DNA of 64,000 nucleotides. Origin: Aphanomyces cochlioides. Lineage: Eukaryota > Oomycota > Saprolegniomycetes > Saprolegniales > Verrucalvaceae. Location of the stretch: assembly GCA_019828595.1 (NCBI GenBank), contig JAHQRK010000003.1:2356001-2420000 (forward strand), written 5' to 3'. Below the pieces are notes generated by a model that worked only from the letters and a program-made list of their open reading frames with translations, had not been told where the DNA came from and did not search any database. Position numbers and translations under genes: made by a program. Numbering within the stretch: position 1 is the stretch's first letter; every line of letters begins with the position of its first letter. Positions 35,915 to 46,891 of the stretch are shown here, piece after piece.

Positions 35915-38900
35915 ATGATTGACAACAACTTCTCCGATGTCCCAACTGAACTCGTGGACTGGGACCCACAAATCATCTCCCTCAACACCAATGGCTTCTC
36001 CAACAGTCATCGGTACATCCTCGACAAACTATCAAGTGTTCACGACGTTTCCTTTATCCAAGAAACCCGTTTCCGCACGCCAAGTCTCCACGACCGTGTT
36101 GCGTTCCATTGGCAACGCATCACAAACCACGAAGGCTCTTTGTTCTTTGAAGAGCCTATTTACCCTGAAGTATCCACGTCGCCAGCCACTGGAGGTCTGG
36201 CTACGTTGATACATCCTCACTCTCCTTTGAAGAACGCCACTCAAGTCCCTCATGACAACCCAGTGCTTCGTGGTCGTTATCTACAAGTGCGATGTACTCT
36301 GGGTCCACTGACAGTCGTTCTCCACAATATCTATGCGCCGGCAGCCTTCCAAGAACGAGCAAGTTACTTCGAAGAATTGCCACGCGACTTTCCTCCACAT
36401 GCGCTCCACATTGTTGGAGGAGATTTCAACTGCACTCTCAACAAAGATTTGGATTCGTTGAGACCCAGTACCTCCACCATGGCCGGCACCCTTCAACTGG
36501 AACAATGGATGCACAGTTTGTCTCTGGTGGATCTGTTTCGCCGTCAAAACCCCGTGGCAAGAACTTTCACAAGTCCCACACTCACCAACCGACTTGACTA
36601 CATCTTTTGTTCGTCCACCTTGGCGGGTCTTCGTCATTGGAAGGCGACGCACATGCCACACGTTCCACAGGCTGACCACGTGGCATGTCGTATCATCACA
36701 AAGCGTCAAACATTGCGCCATGGCTCTGGATCATGGAAAGCTCCAACTTGGCTACTTCGTCTACCACGAGCGGCCGAGATTGTTCATGGATGTCTGGATC
36801 GATTTTTGGACAAGTCTCCAACATTCCACAATATCTCCAAGGCCTACGACATGCTGGTCAATGATATCCGCTCCCAACTCAAAGAATTCCATTCTCAACG
36901 ATTGGAGAAACAACGTCTGCCGTTGAAGAAGTTAGCTGTCGAGATCGCTTCGCTTTTGCAAGTCCCCAACATGCGTCAAGATTCAGTGCTGGTGGATCGA
37001 GTGCGAGACCTTCAAAAGCAAATTCACGAGCTGCAAGATCGAGACAAGCAGTTTCGTCAAGACCAGGCGTTCCAACTTCACTTGTACAAAGCAGAGCGCT
37101 CGTCCAAGTTCCACTTCATGTCCCCTGTCCCTACCCCCTTGAAGAAGACAGTCTTCAAAGAGTTGGTGGATGTCAATGGAAATGTTGTCTCCAATCAACA
37201 AGGCATGTCTGACGTCCTGGTCGACTACTACAAGGACTTGTTTGCAGCTCCCGAGGTGCAGCGATCTGGAGACGAAGTGTCGTCATTTCTGACCCCATTG
37301 ACTCGACACAAGCAACTGCCAGAGCAAGCCCAGAAAGAGCTGTCGGCTCCCTTGCGCGCCAACGAGTTCTATCATGCTATTCGACACAGCAGTTCGAACT
37401 CAGCGCCAGGTCCCAACGCTCTGCCATTCGAAGTCCTCAAACTTGCACCTCACAAGTGGTCGTTGGTATTGGAGCTGCTAGTCACACACCAGCTCCATTC
37501 TCACCCTCGCTTGACTCCCATGCAACTTGTCAGTACGCTGGTGTTGCTGCACAAGAAAGGCCCCAAGTCACAAGCCAAGAACTATCGGCCCATTAGCCTA
37601 CTCAACACGGATGTGAAAATCCTGACGAGTATTCTGGCTTATCGACTTCAGCGCCACATTCGACACATCATCCACCCGGACCAGCAAGGCTTTATCCGTC
37701 GAAGCAATATCCAAACCAATATTGCACGACTGGATGACATGCTGCACCACATCAAACTACACAGTCCGTCCTCGATGGTGGCACTGCTTGACTTTGAGAA
37801 AGCTTTTGATCGCGTGGACCACGCGTACTTGCTCCGCGTCCTCCGTCACTATGGCTTTCCCGAAACCTTTGTTGACATGGTTCGCGTACTGTACTCGGGC
37901 CGCAAGTCTCGCATCTTGGTGAACGGCTTCTTGTCCAAGCCAGTTCACATCTCACGCGGTGTGTTGCAAGGTGATCCACTGTCGCCACTTCTGTTTGTGA
38001 TCGCTTTGGAACCGATGTGCCAACTCCTACGGCAACACTCCAACTATGGCATCAAGTGTGGGGATCGCTACCACACTGGGAGTTACTTTGCCGACGACTC
38101 GCAACTCTATGCTGCAAATGAGACGTGACTCCACCGGCAGCTTGCATTGGTTCAAACCTTTTGCGACAAGTCTGGTTTCCGACTCAACGTAGACAAGACC
38201 CAAATTCTGACCTACAGCCAGTTGAATGGGAACCTTGCCTCACTACAAGTTACTTCCGACAGTCCCGTGAAGGCTCTTGGTATCTTGGTTGCGCCCAATC
38301 TTTCTCCATTGGCACGTTTCAATTACGTGTTTGAGAAGTTTGTGGCTCGCTTGTCTTTGTGGCTCTACAAGGCTCGAACCATGGCCGGAAAAGTCACTAT
38401 CCTGCACAGCATATGTCTGCCTGTGTTATGGTACCAACTGGCTTTTGTCCCTGCCGACAAAGACCTGGCCAAAAAGATCGACAAGGCCATGCTTCAATTT
38501 ATGCATGGTGAAGAAATCAACCCATCCTCCTCTGTCCATGGCCTCCGTTTGATCAAAAAGGAGATCATATTCATGCCGAAGAAGTCCGGTGGCTTAGGCC
38601 TGCACCATGCACTTGCTTTATGGCAACAACACAACCGCTCTGTCATGATCAGATGCATTCAAGCCATCACCACCCCACCCCGCAAGTCTGCCATGTCCGC
38701 CTGGATTACGCCGGGCTATACTCTCCTCGAGAAGGCTTTTCATCCATGGGGTTCCCCCCGAGATCTCCTCTTGGCGAATGGTACTTCTGCATTCATCAGA
38801 CAACTGTACAAGAATCCCAATATCACTCCAATGTGGAAAGCCTTATTGAGTAGCTGGTTTGAATCCCGCTGGACTCTGTACGGCTGTCCAAATCACATCT

Positions 38901-39969
38901 CATCTTTGGATGTTCCCCTTTGGCACAACTCGTATCTGCCTGGACTCGAAGACCTATACGATCAGTGCTCTACATCGACGCAAGACCAAGCCAATGTATT
39001 GGCTTCGCTTCACATCACGAAGTTGTCGCATTTGTTGACTCCGTGTCAGCGAGTTTGGCCAGCTTCGATCTTGTTCGACAAAATCAACCGTGCCTGCCGC
39101 CAAGTCAATTTTGTCCCTCCAACGAAACAATGGATCTCAATCTTGGTGACCAAGTTATCACGATTGTTTGAGATTGTTTCTGAAGAGGATGCTCCCGTGT
39201 TCCACTTGCCGACGCCAAGCTCTGAATGGATGGAATGGCACTGGATGATACACCCTGACTCGAGTCCGATCTTGTTGGCGCTTGCGACTTCGAAATCGGC
39301 TAAGATCAGAGCTTCTCCAGCTGTCAGCTCGTCCATTCTTCCTACCAAGCATCTCAACCTGCCATCCAACTTTTACGAAGACCCCAAGCGCCTTACCCAA
39401 CTTGCCGCCTTCCTCCAACCCGACCACATTCTCCCTCGATATGGAGAGTTCATTTTCAAGACCCTTCTCCGCGCCAACGCCATGCAATATCTGTTTCAGT
39501 ACCAAGACCCCAAGCCGACGTGTGTCTTCTGTCGTGTCAATGAGACGTACGAGCATTTCCTGTTCTCTTGTGGATATGGTCAATCTGTTTGGTATTTCTT
39601 CAAGGCGATCCAGCGACTGCTCGAGTGTTCCTTTCCGTCGACTTGTCTGGAAATGTTCTACGAGACGCCCAAGCCGTCCGATGGATACTACATCCGTGGC
39701 TATCTGAAGATCTGGCCGATTGTCCGAGCCTGCGTGTATTATCAAATAGGCTCCAACGTGCCGATCGCACCTTTCGACCCGACCTCACAGCGAAGAGTCC
39801 GATGGAAGTTGCCATTCATGCTGCCTCTTTGATCAAGCTACATCTACAACAGCTCCTGGTTGATCTCCCTCTCAAGAAGGGATACACCAAGGTATTCAAT
39901 ATGCTCAAGCATCTATCTTCGGACCCCTGGTTATGTCAACACATCATTCCTAACAGCGTCGTTTCATGA
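35915..39969 (+). pseudogene. LINE ORF2 with a nonsense codon and a 1-bp deletion (copy J)
   Basis: From ATG 35915 (MIDNNFSDVP) the endonuclease and RT core are open. The TGA at 38126-38128 is the same C-to-A nonsense change as in copy I. Reading resumes in frame beyond it through the thumb and zinc knuckle. One T is missing near 39748 (CAAATAGGCTCC for CAAATATGGCTCC), which shifts the last 70 codons; the family stop is at 39967-39969. Confidence 0.88.
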
Positions 39970-40117
39970 GTGAGCTAACGGCTCACTCACTTCATCTCCT
40001 GTTCAATGACCACTTTGCCATATTCTGTTTTCCAAGTTCTATTTATACAGTACGAGGCAAATTAGTAAGTCATTAGGGCCTTTGCTCAAAAATAAGGTTA
40101 ATACAACTCATTTAACC

Positions 40118-42753
40118 ATGAAGTTGACGTGATGTTTGTAGCTGTGAGGCTTGCCTTGAGCTTTTAACAAAGCCATCTTGCGCTCAATAGTCTTGGTTGC
40201 AACAAGTGACTGAAACAAACTGAGGTCTTCATCTTGTGCGTACATAGCATGTGCAACGAGCTGAGGATCATCTCGCAAAATGCGTTGACATTCGGTGATA
40301 CTGCCTTCGACTTTCTTATCTCGAATGATCTTCTTCGCCAATTCGAGGTGGGCTGCAGCAGACTTGTTAAGTCGTTGTTTCTTCGCTTTGCCTTTGGTCT
40401 TTTTCGGGCGTGGCGCACTTGAATCTTCTAATACAATTCGAGGCACTGCAAAGTCTTCAAACGAGAGTTCCACGTCGTCTTCTTCGAGGATATGAAAACG
40501 GTTGGATGTCGGCAGGGGATCCAAACGTGGGGACGAAGGCAAAGTACGTTTTGGAGCTGGTCCAGACCGGTAGCCCGTTGCCAATTGAAGGTCCAGCAAG
40601 TTCTTGGGCTGCTCACTTGGTGGAGCAAGAGCGGGCGATTCGTTGGTAGACATTTCCACATCTTCTTGTTGTTTGTCTTGTCCATTGTTGTTAGGGGGAT
40701 CGCTGTCACCAGACATATCGACATCAGAGCCATGAGAAGGAGCTGTTGGCTGTGGTTGTTCATCTTGACGATCTCCAGATGCCTCAGTTGAGTCGGCCTC
40801 GCCTTCCGCATTTGTTCCAGGGTCTTGATCATGATCGTCTCCATCAGGTTCAGGTTCTTTTTCTCCTGACGGAGGAGATTTTGCCGCTGCCTTGGCCGCT
40901 TTTGTCTTCGCATTTTCAGCCTTGGCCTCTGCACGTCGTGAAACAATCGACGGAGGCAATGTCTTGTTCAGAGCAGCGATCTTGTGCTGAAACACGACGA
41001 CAAAAGGCTGACCCGACGGATCCGTAATGGTGATTTCGCGTAGTGCGTCGCCGGATTTTGGCACCAACACTGCAGGAGGCGCAGGCGACTTGAAAATGAC
41101 TCTCAAATGCGGCGACTTGATGTTCTGACCAGCAGTAGGGTTGAATGCTGCTATCACTGACTTGGTCAATGCAGCCATTTTCTTGACAATTGCCTTGGCC
41201 ATCGAAGGGTGACTGACCTTGTTGAACGTAACGTAGTAGTTGTTGCCATAACGCGAGTACTTGGGAACCAGGAAGTCTTTGCCACCAAGTCGAAACGTTG
41301 TGCCTCCCATTTCCACGCACGTAGACAAGTTGTAACTTGAGATCACAATGGTCTGTGGGTTCTTCTTGTGGATCAAAATGTTCGGAAATTTGGAGCCCCA
41401 TAACGAACCAGGATTTTCCTTGACAAATTGATCGCAGATGACTTTTTCGGACCAGTCCTTGTAGGCTTCGCCCAACTTGACTATGAGCTCGTACACTTGG
41501 GACTGGGGAGTGAGCAAAATGTTTTCAATGAAGGCGTCCATGTCACCAGAGTCTTTGTAGAATGCGTCCGCCATGGCCTCGCATCGCGCAATATCGTCAT
41601 CGGCAATAGCATGAGCACCAGTGTTGCGATGTTTCGCGCCTTTGGGGGCATTGCCTTGCTTGGCATCTTTCTTGGACGAAGCTGAATCCTTGCCGGGAGC
41701 CTTTTGCGTCCATGGATTGGCCTTTTCAGCGTTTTGTTGCTCTTGATCGCCTTGTATTTTGTCTGCCGCGGTAGGAGGATCAACAGCGCCATTTCCTTGA
41801 GCAACGGATTTGTCGACAATGTCTTGATTTGACTGGTCATTGTCATTGTTTGTCGATTGTTCCTCTTGAATAACTTCTCCAGGAGTATCACACGGCTTCG
41901 CTTGGCCGTTAATGTTGCCTGACCCATCCACCTCCGAGTGAATTTGAGTATTTCCCTCGTCGGTTAAGGCCTCGGTTTCAGTAGAATCCTTCCCCTCGGC
42001 GTCTCCAGAGACCATATCCACGTCCTCTTGAGATTTTTCTTCTTCCTCTCCCGTTCTAGGAGGCTCAGCACAGGGGGCGACGCGGTTGGTGGCTGCTGGC
42101 TCAGTCCCATTGGTCACGAGAAAGGCCGGGGCCAGACCCCCAGTGACAGGGGTAGAAGGGGAATCCATGCCATCCCCGCAGCACGGTGACTGGGGTACAC
42201 CATTGCTCCGGCGAGAACCCAAATCGGGATACCGCCCCCGCCCCTCCGAAGAGGCCCCTGGGGGGAAGTAGACAGAACCGCAGGGTGTGCCCATAGGGGG
42301 GGCCCTCGTAGCCTCTAGGGCTGGCATGGACCCCGTTTTCTCGCCGCCTTCACTGGGGATCGACTCCGATTGGAGTCCAGGGAAGCAGCCACCACAGGCA
42401 CAAGGCCCCAGTGGTTCGCCCTCCTGAGTGAGGGCTTCGCTAGACAAGTTAACGACAGTGGTCTGGGGGTCAACCACTGACCCACTGAGGTTGACCCCCC
42501 CTGGAACTCCGGCGAGTGGAGCACCAGGTGAAGCGCTGGGGGAGCGAGACGCAGATTGGTCTCCAGAGACGCTGTTGGGGTCGAACTCGACCTCCACTTC
42601 GGCCCTAGGGTTAGGTGTAGAGACATTACTCACACCACTTCCGCCATCCTGATTGGACGACGAAAGTGGGTGAGGTGATACAATACCTGGAATGATGGTG
42701 ACTCCGTGAGTGTTGGTCTCACGGAGCTCGGAACAGCTGTTGGCGTTGGACAT
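40118..42753 (-). pseudogene. LINE ORF1, C-terminally truncated (copy K)
   Basis: From ATG 42753 the frame is open for about 878 of 1,012 residues and has no frameshift. It lacks the last 134 residues because copy J is inserted at the ATGG of NFMAQYK; read-through ends a few codons later in J's 3' UTR at 40108. The disordered N-terminal arm, central unrecognised domain, Ala/Lys run and basic patch are all present. Confidence 0.87.
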
Positions 42754-42814
42754 TTTGAGCGCGGCGGCACTTGATAACTTCTTGACTTGAGGGGTACGAG
42801 GCAAATTCGGAAGT
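40118..42814 (-). mobile_element. LINE copy K, 5' end and most of ORF1; empty site for insert s
   Basis: On the minus strand K starts at 42814 with ACTTCCGAATTTGCC and runs through ORF1 until copy J interrupts it at 40118. Its 5' flank on the minus strand is CCACCAAGTGAGCA (antisense of 42815-42828), fitting a 14-bp target duplication in an older ORF1 copy (remnant Z). K has no insert at the position where G and G2 carry s. Confidence 0.9.
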
Positions 42815-43001
42815 TGCTCACTTGGTGGAGCAAGAGCGGGCGATTCGTTGGTAGACATTTCCACGTCTTCTTGTTGTTTCTCTTGTCCATTGTTGTTAGG
42901 GGGATCGCTGTCACCAGACATATCGACATCAGAGCCATGAGAAGGAGCTGTTGGCTGTGGTTGTTCATCATGACGATCTCCAGAGGCCTCAGTTGAGTCG
43001 G
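42815..43001 (-). pseudogene. ORF1 remnant Z between copies K and L
   Basis: This 187-bp antisense piece of ORF1 covers residues about 654-715 (DSTEASGD to PPSEQ). It is enclosed by the 5' ends of K (minus strand) and L (plus strand), which point away from each other. It differs from the other copies at several codons (GDRHDE for GDRQDE, GQEKQQ for GQDKQQ). It therefore looks like part of an older host copy that received both insertions. Confidence 0.8.
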
Positions 43002-43022
43002 ACTTCCGAATTTGCCTCGTAC
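43002..43022 (+). promoter_or_regulatory. Element 5' end: putative internal promoter (oomycete Inr+FPR-like) and terminal complement
   Basis: The first bases, ACTTCCGAATTTGCC, match the downstream half of the published oomycete core promoter (Inr with A at +1 followed by YTYY, then a WWTTT flanking region; consensus GCTCATTYYNCAWTTT). I infer transcription from base 1, with the promoter contained in the element. The same 21 nt are complementary to the 3' UTR (M: 54143-54163) except at two positions. The same terminus is at 46831-46851 (M) and, on the minus strand, at 5289-5309, 21182-21202, 29653-29673 and 42794-42814. Confidence 0.5.
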
Positions 43023-43062
43023 CCCTCAAGTCAAGAAGTTATCAAGTGCCGCCGCACTCAAA

Positions 43063-46000
43063 ATGTCCAACGCCAACAGCTGTTCCGAGCTCCGTGAGAC
43101 CAACACTCACGGAGTCACCATCATTCCAGGTATTGTATCACCTCACCCACTTTCGTCGTCCAATCAGGATGGCGGAAGTGGTGTGAGTAATGTCTCTACA
43201 CCTAACCCTAGGGCCGAAGTGGAGGTCGAGTTCGACCCCAACAGCGTCTCTGGAGACCAATCTGCGTCTCGCTCCACCAGCGCTTCACCTGGTGCTCCAC
43301 TCGCCGGAGTTCCAGGGGGGGTCAACCTCAGTGGTTCAGTGGTTGACCCCCAGACCACTGTCGTTAACTTGTCTAGCGAAGCCCTCACTCAGGAGGGCGA
43401 ACCACTGGGGCCTTGTGCCTGTGGTGGCTGCTTCCCTGGACTCCAATTGGAGTCGATCCCCAGTGAAGGCGGCGAGAAAACGGGGTCCATGCCAGCCCTA
43501 GAGGCTACGAGGGCCCCCCCTATGGGCACACCCTGCGGTTCTGTCTACTTCCCCCCAGGGGCCTCTTCGGAGGGGCGGGGGCGGTATCCCGATTTGGGTT
43601 CTCGCCGGAGCAATGGTGTACCCCAGTCACCGTGCTGCGGGGATGGCATGGATTCCCCTTCTACCCCTGTCACTGGGGGTCTGGCCCCGGCCTTTCTCGT
43701 GACCAATGGGACTGAGCCAGCAGCCACCAACCGCGTCGCCCCCTGTGCTGAGCCTCCTAGAACGGGAGAGGAAGAAGAAAAATCTCAAGAGGATGTGGAT
43801 ATGGTCTCTGGAGACGCCGAGGGGAAGGATTCTACTGAAACCGAGGCCTTAACCGACGAGGGAAATACTCAAATTCACTCGGAGGTGGATGGGTCAGGCA
43901 ACATTAACGGCCAAGCGAAGCCGTGTGATACTCCTGGAGAAGTTATTCAAGAGGAACAATCGACAAACAATGACAATGACCAGTCAAATCAAGACATTGT
44001 CGACAAATCCGTTGCTCAAGGAAATGGCGCTGTTGATCCTCCTACCGCGGCAGACAAAATACAAGGCGATCAAGAGCAACAAAACGCTGAAAAGGCCAAT
44101 CCATGGACGCAAAAGACTCCCGGCAAGGATTCAGCTTCGTCCAAGAAAGATGCCAAGCAAGGCAATGCTCCCAAAGGCGCGAAACACCGCAACACTGGTG
44201 CTCATGCTGTTGCCGATGACGATATTGCGCGATGCGAGGCCATGGCGGACGCATTCTACAAAGACTCTGGTGACATGGACGCCTTCATTGAAAACATTTT
44301 GCTCACCCCCCAGTCCCAAGTGTACGAGCTCACAGTCAAGTTGGGCGAAGCCTACAAGGACTGGTCCGAAAAAGTCATCTGCGATCAATTTGTCAAGGAA
44401 AATCCTGGTTCGTTATGGGGCTCCAAATTTCCGAACATTTTGATCCACAAGAAGAACCCACAGACCATTGTGATCTCAAGTTACAACTTGTCTACGTGCG
44501 TGGAAATGGGAGGCACAACGTTTCGACTTGGTGGCAAAGATTTCCTGGTTCCCAAGTACTCGCGTTATGGCAACAACTACTACGTTACGTTCAACAAGGT
44601 CAGTCACCCTTCGATGGCCAAGGCAATTGTCAAGAAAATGGCTGCATTGACCAAGTCAGTGATAGCAGCATTCAACCCTACTGCTGGTCAGAACATCAAG
44701 TCGCCGCATTTGAGAGTCATTTTCAAGTCGCCTGCGCCTCCTGCAGTGTTGGTGCCAAAATCCGGCGACGCACTACGCGAAATCACCATTACGGATCCGT
44801 CGGGTCAGCCTTTTGTCGTCGTGTTTCAGCACAAGATCGCTGCTCTGAACAAGACATTGCCTCCGTCGATTGTTTCACGACGTGCAGAGGCCAAGGCTGA
44901 AAAAGCGAAGGCAAAAGCGGCCAAGGCAGCGGCAAAATCTCCTCCGTCAGGAGAAAAAGAACCTGAACATGATGGAGACGATCATGATCATGACCCTGGA
45001 ACAAATGCGGAAGGCGAGGCCGACTCAACTGAGGCATCTGGAGATCGTCAAGATGAACAACCACAGCCAACAGCTCCTTCTCATGGCTCTGATGTCGATA
45101 TGTCTGGTGACAGCGATCCCCCTAACAACAATGGACAAGACAAACAACAAGAAGATGTGGAAATGTCTACCAACGAATCGCCCGCTCTTGCTCCACCAAG
45201 TGAGCAGCCCAAGAACTCGCTGGACCTTCAATTTGTAACGGGCTACCGGTCTGGACCAGCTCCAAAACGTACTTTGCCTTCGTCCCCACGTTTGGATCCC
45301 CTGCCGACATCCAACCGTTTTCATATCCTCGAAGAAGACGACGTGGAACTCTCGTTTGAAGACTTTGCAGTGCCTCGAATTGTATTGGAAGATTCAAGTG
45401 CGCCACGCCCGAAAAAGACCAAAGGCAAAGCGAAGAAACAACGACTTAACAAGTCTGCTGCAGCCCACCTCGAATTGGCGAAGAAGATCATTCGAGACAA
45501 GAAAGTCGAAGGCAGTATCACCGAATGTCAACGCCTTTTGCGAGATGACCCTCAGCTCGTTGCACATGCTATGTACGCACAAGATGAAGACCTCAGTTTG
45601 TTTCAGTCACTTGTTGCAACCAAGACTATTGAGCGCAAGATGGCTTTGTTAAAAGCTCAAGGCAAGCCTCACAACTACAAACATCACGTCAACTTCATGG
45701 CTCAATACAAGATTCACCCGTCAGAAATCTTGGAAGAATTGACCACGGACATACCAGAGATCAAGCGCATCCTCTTTGCACTTGCTACGATTGACTTATT
45801 CCTCTCAAATCGGGCCCCAGACCTCTACACAAACTCGGAGGCACTGACTGTTCTATTGAACCAAGAAGCAACAAGATTGCCTGACACCAACTGCTTGACG
45901 GACTGGTCGCTGTTTGCTTTGATCGAAAACTTCAGCGACAATCTCGAGAAGTTTACTTTGCCGGCTCCCGTCTTGTCGGCCATCTCGATGCTCAAAAGCA

Positions 46001-46101
46001 TCACCAACAATTACCACATCGACGAGCTCTGCAGCAAAGCTCACCACTCCATGAACGCCGACGAAATTGATCCCCTCGATTTGGAGGACGATCAACTCTA
46101 A
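43063..46101 (+). CDS. LINE ORF1 protein, intact (copy L)
   Basis: An intact 1,012-residue ORF1. ATG 43063 is chosen because it is the first ATG after the element's 5' end and is conserved in all copies; upstream in-frame codons lack ATG. Layout: residues 1-385 low-complexity, with a GC-rich Gly/Pro/Ser half and an acidic half. Residues about 386-600 form a compact domain with predicted-looking strands (TIVISSYNLS, KDFLVPKYSRYG, YYVTFNKV, LRVIFKS) that could be RRM-like, though I cannot assign it. Residues 607-626 are Ala/Lys-rich, about 640-720 acidic, 782-794 basic, and 802-1012 a probably helical C-terminal region. It is presumably the RNA-binding partner of ORF2 in the retrotransposon RNP. 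No CCHC knuckle is visible. Confidence 0.87.
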   Translation: MSNANSCSELRETNTHGVTIIPGIVSPHPLSSSNQDGGSGVSNVSTPNPRAEVEVEFDPNSVSGDQSASRSTSASPGAPLAGVPGGVNLSGSVVDPQTTVVNLSSEALTQEGEPLGPCACGGCFPGLQLESIPSEGGEKTGSMPALEATRAPPMGTPCGSVYFPPGASSEGRGRYPDLGSRRSNGVPQSPCCGDGMDSPSTPVTGGLAPAFLVTNGTEPAATNRVAPCAEPPRTGEEEEKSQEDVDMVSGDAEGKDSTETEALTDEGNTQIHSEVDGSGNINGQAKPCDTPGEVIQEEQSTNNDNDQSNQDIVDKSVAQGNGAVDPPTAADKIQGDQEQQNAEKANPWTQKTPGKDSASSKKDAKQGNAPKGAKHRNTGAHAVADDDIARCEAMADAFYKDSGDMDAFIENILLTPQSQVYELTVKLGEAYKDWSEKVICDQFVKENPGSLWGSKFPNILIHKKNPQTIVISSYNLSTCVEMGGTTFRLGGKDFLVPKYSRYGNNYYVTFNKVSHPSMAKAIVKKMAALTKSVIAAFNPTAGQNIKSPHLRVIFKSPAPPAVLVPKSGDALREITITDPSGQPFVVVFQHKIAALNKTLPPSIVSRRAEAKAEKAKAKAAKAAAKSPPSGEKEPEHDGDDHDHDPGTNAEGEADSTEASGDRQDEQPQPTAPSHGSDVDMSGDSDPPNNNGQDKQQEDVEMSTNESPALAPPSEQPKNSLDLQFVTGYRSGPAPKRTLPSSPRLDPLPTSNRFHILEEDDVELSFEDFAVPRIVLEDSSAPRPKKTKGKAKKQRLNKSAAAHLELAKKIIRDKKVEGSITECQRLLRDDPQLVAHAMYAQDEDLSLFQSLVATKTIERKMALLKAQGKPHNYKHHVNFMAQYKIHPSEILEELTTDIPEIKRILFALATIDLFLSNRAPDLYTNSEALTVLLNQEATRLPDTNCLTDWSLFALIENFSDNLEKFTLPAPVLSAISMLKSITNNYHIDELCSKAHHSMNADEIDPLDLEDDQL
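43090..43114 (+). repeat. Perfect stem-loop near the start of ORF1
   Basis: CTCCGTGAG (43090-43098) and CTCACGGAG (43106-43114) form a 9-bp perfect stem with a 7-nt loop. It starts 27 nt after the ORF1 ATG and is present in all copies with this region. Confidence 0.7.
43317..43351 (+). repeat. Perfect 11-bp stem-loop in ORF1
   Basis: GGGGGTCAACC (43317-43327) and GGTTGACCCCC (43341-43351) pair perfectly around a 13-nt loop. The G run at its base varies between copies (one more G in copy N, causing a frameshift). Confidence 0.7.
43439..43454 (+). repeat. 16-bp perfect palindrome in ORF1
   Basis: GACTCCAATTGGAGTC is its own reverse complement. It lies in the same GC-rich first 500 bp of the element as the two stem-loops. 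Confidence 0.7.
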
Positions 46102-46179
46102 GGCTTCTATCCCCTGCTTCAATCCATTTCAACCTCCCCTCTGACCCCTCCATTCTACTCATTTTCATCTGTACTCGTG

Positions 46180-46830
46180 GTGAGTGACAACAACTTCTCC
46201 GATGTCCCAACTGAACTCGTGGACTGGGACCCACAAATCATCTCCCTCAACACCAATGGCTTCTCCAACAGTCATCGGTACATCCTCGACAAACTATCAA
46301 GTGTTCACGACGTTTCCTTTATCCAAGAAACCCGTTTCCGCACGCCAAGTCTCCACGACCGTGTTGCGTTCCATTGGCAACGCATCACAAACCACGAAGG
46401 CTCTTTGTTCTTTGAAGAGCCTATTTACCCTGAAGTATCCACGTCGCCAGCCACTGGAGGTCTGGCTACGTTGATACATCCTCACTCTCCTTTGAAGAAC
46501 GCCACTCAAGTCCCTCATGACAACTCAGTGCTTCGTGGTCGTTATCTACAAGTGCGATGTACTCTGGGTCCACTGACAGTCGTTCTCCACAATATCTATG
46601 CGCCGGCAGCCTTCCAAGAACGAGCAAGTTACTTCGAAGAATTGCCACGCGACTTTCCTCCACATGCGCTCCACATTGTTGGAGGAGATTTCAACTGCAC
46701 TCTCAACAAAGATTTGGATTCGTTGAGACCCAGTACCTCCACCATGGCCGGCACCCTTCAACTGGAACAATGGATGCACAGTTTGTCTCTGGTGGATCTG
46801 TTTCGCCGTCAAAACCCCGTGGCACGAGCC
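46180..46830 (+). pseudogene. LINE ORF2, N-terminal part, start codon changed to GTG, cut by copy M
   Basis: The 217 codons run from the position of the family ATG (here GTG at 46180) to PVARA, where copy M begins. They encode most of the APE-type endonuclease, including SLNTNG, FIQET, NIYAP and GDFNC, but lack LDYIF and ADH. Loss of the ATG plus truncation makes it non-functional. Confidence 0.85.
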
Positions 46831-46891
46831 ACTTCCGAATTTGCCTCGTACCCCTCAAGTCAAGAAGTTATCAAGTGCCGCCGCGCTCAAA

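Larger units (their letters stand above)
35140..40117 (+). mobile_element. LINE copy J, late ORF1 to the 3' end
   Basis: J starts in ORF1 at residue 782 (basic patch), where copy I was inserted, and ends TTTAACC at 40117. It is followed by antisense ORF1 of copy K from CCATGAAG, the same target base as for E and H. Confidence 0.9.
43002..46830 (+). mobile_element. LINE copy L, complete 5' end and ORF1; ORF2 interrupted by copy M
   Basis: L starts with ACTTCCGAATTTGCC at 43002 and has a 61-nt leader, intact ORF1 and the 78-nt spacer. The first 217 codons of ORF2 follow, until copy M begins at 46831. Its 5' flank CCTCAGTTGAGTCGG (42987-43001) lies in remnant Z and fits a 15-bp target duplication. 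Confidence 0.92.
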
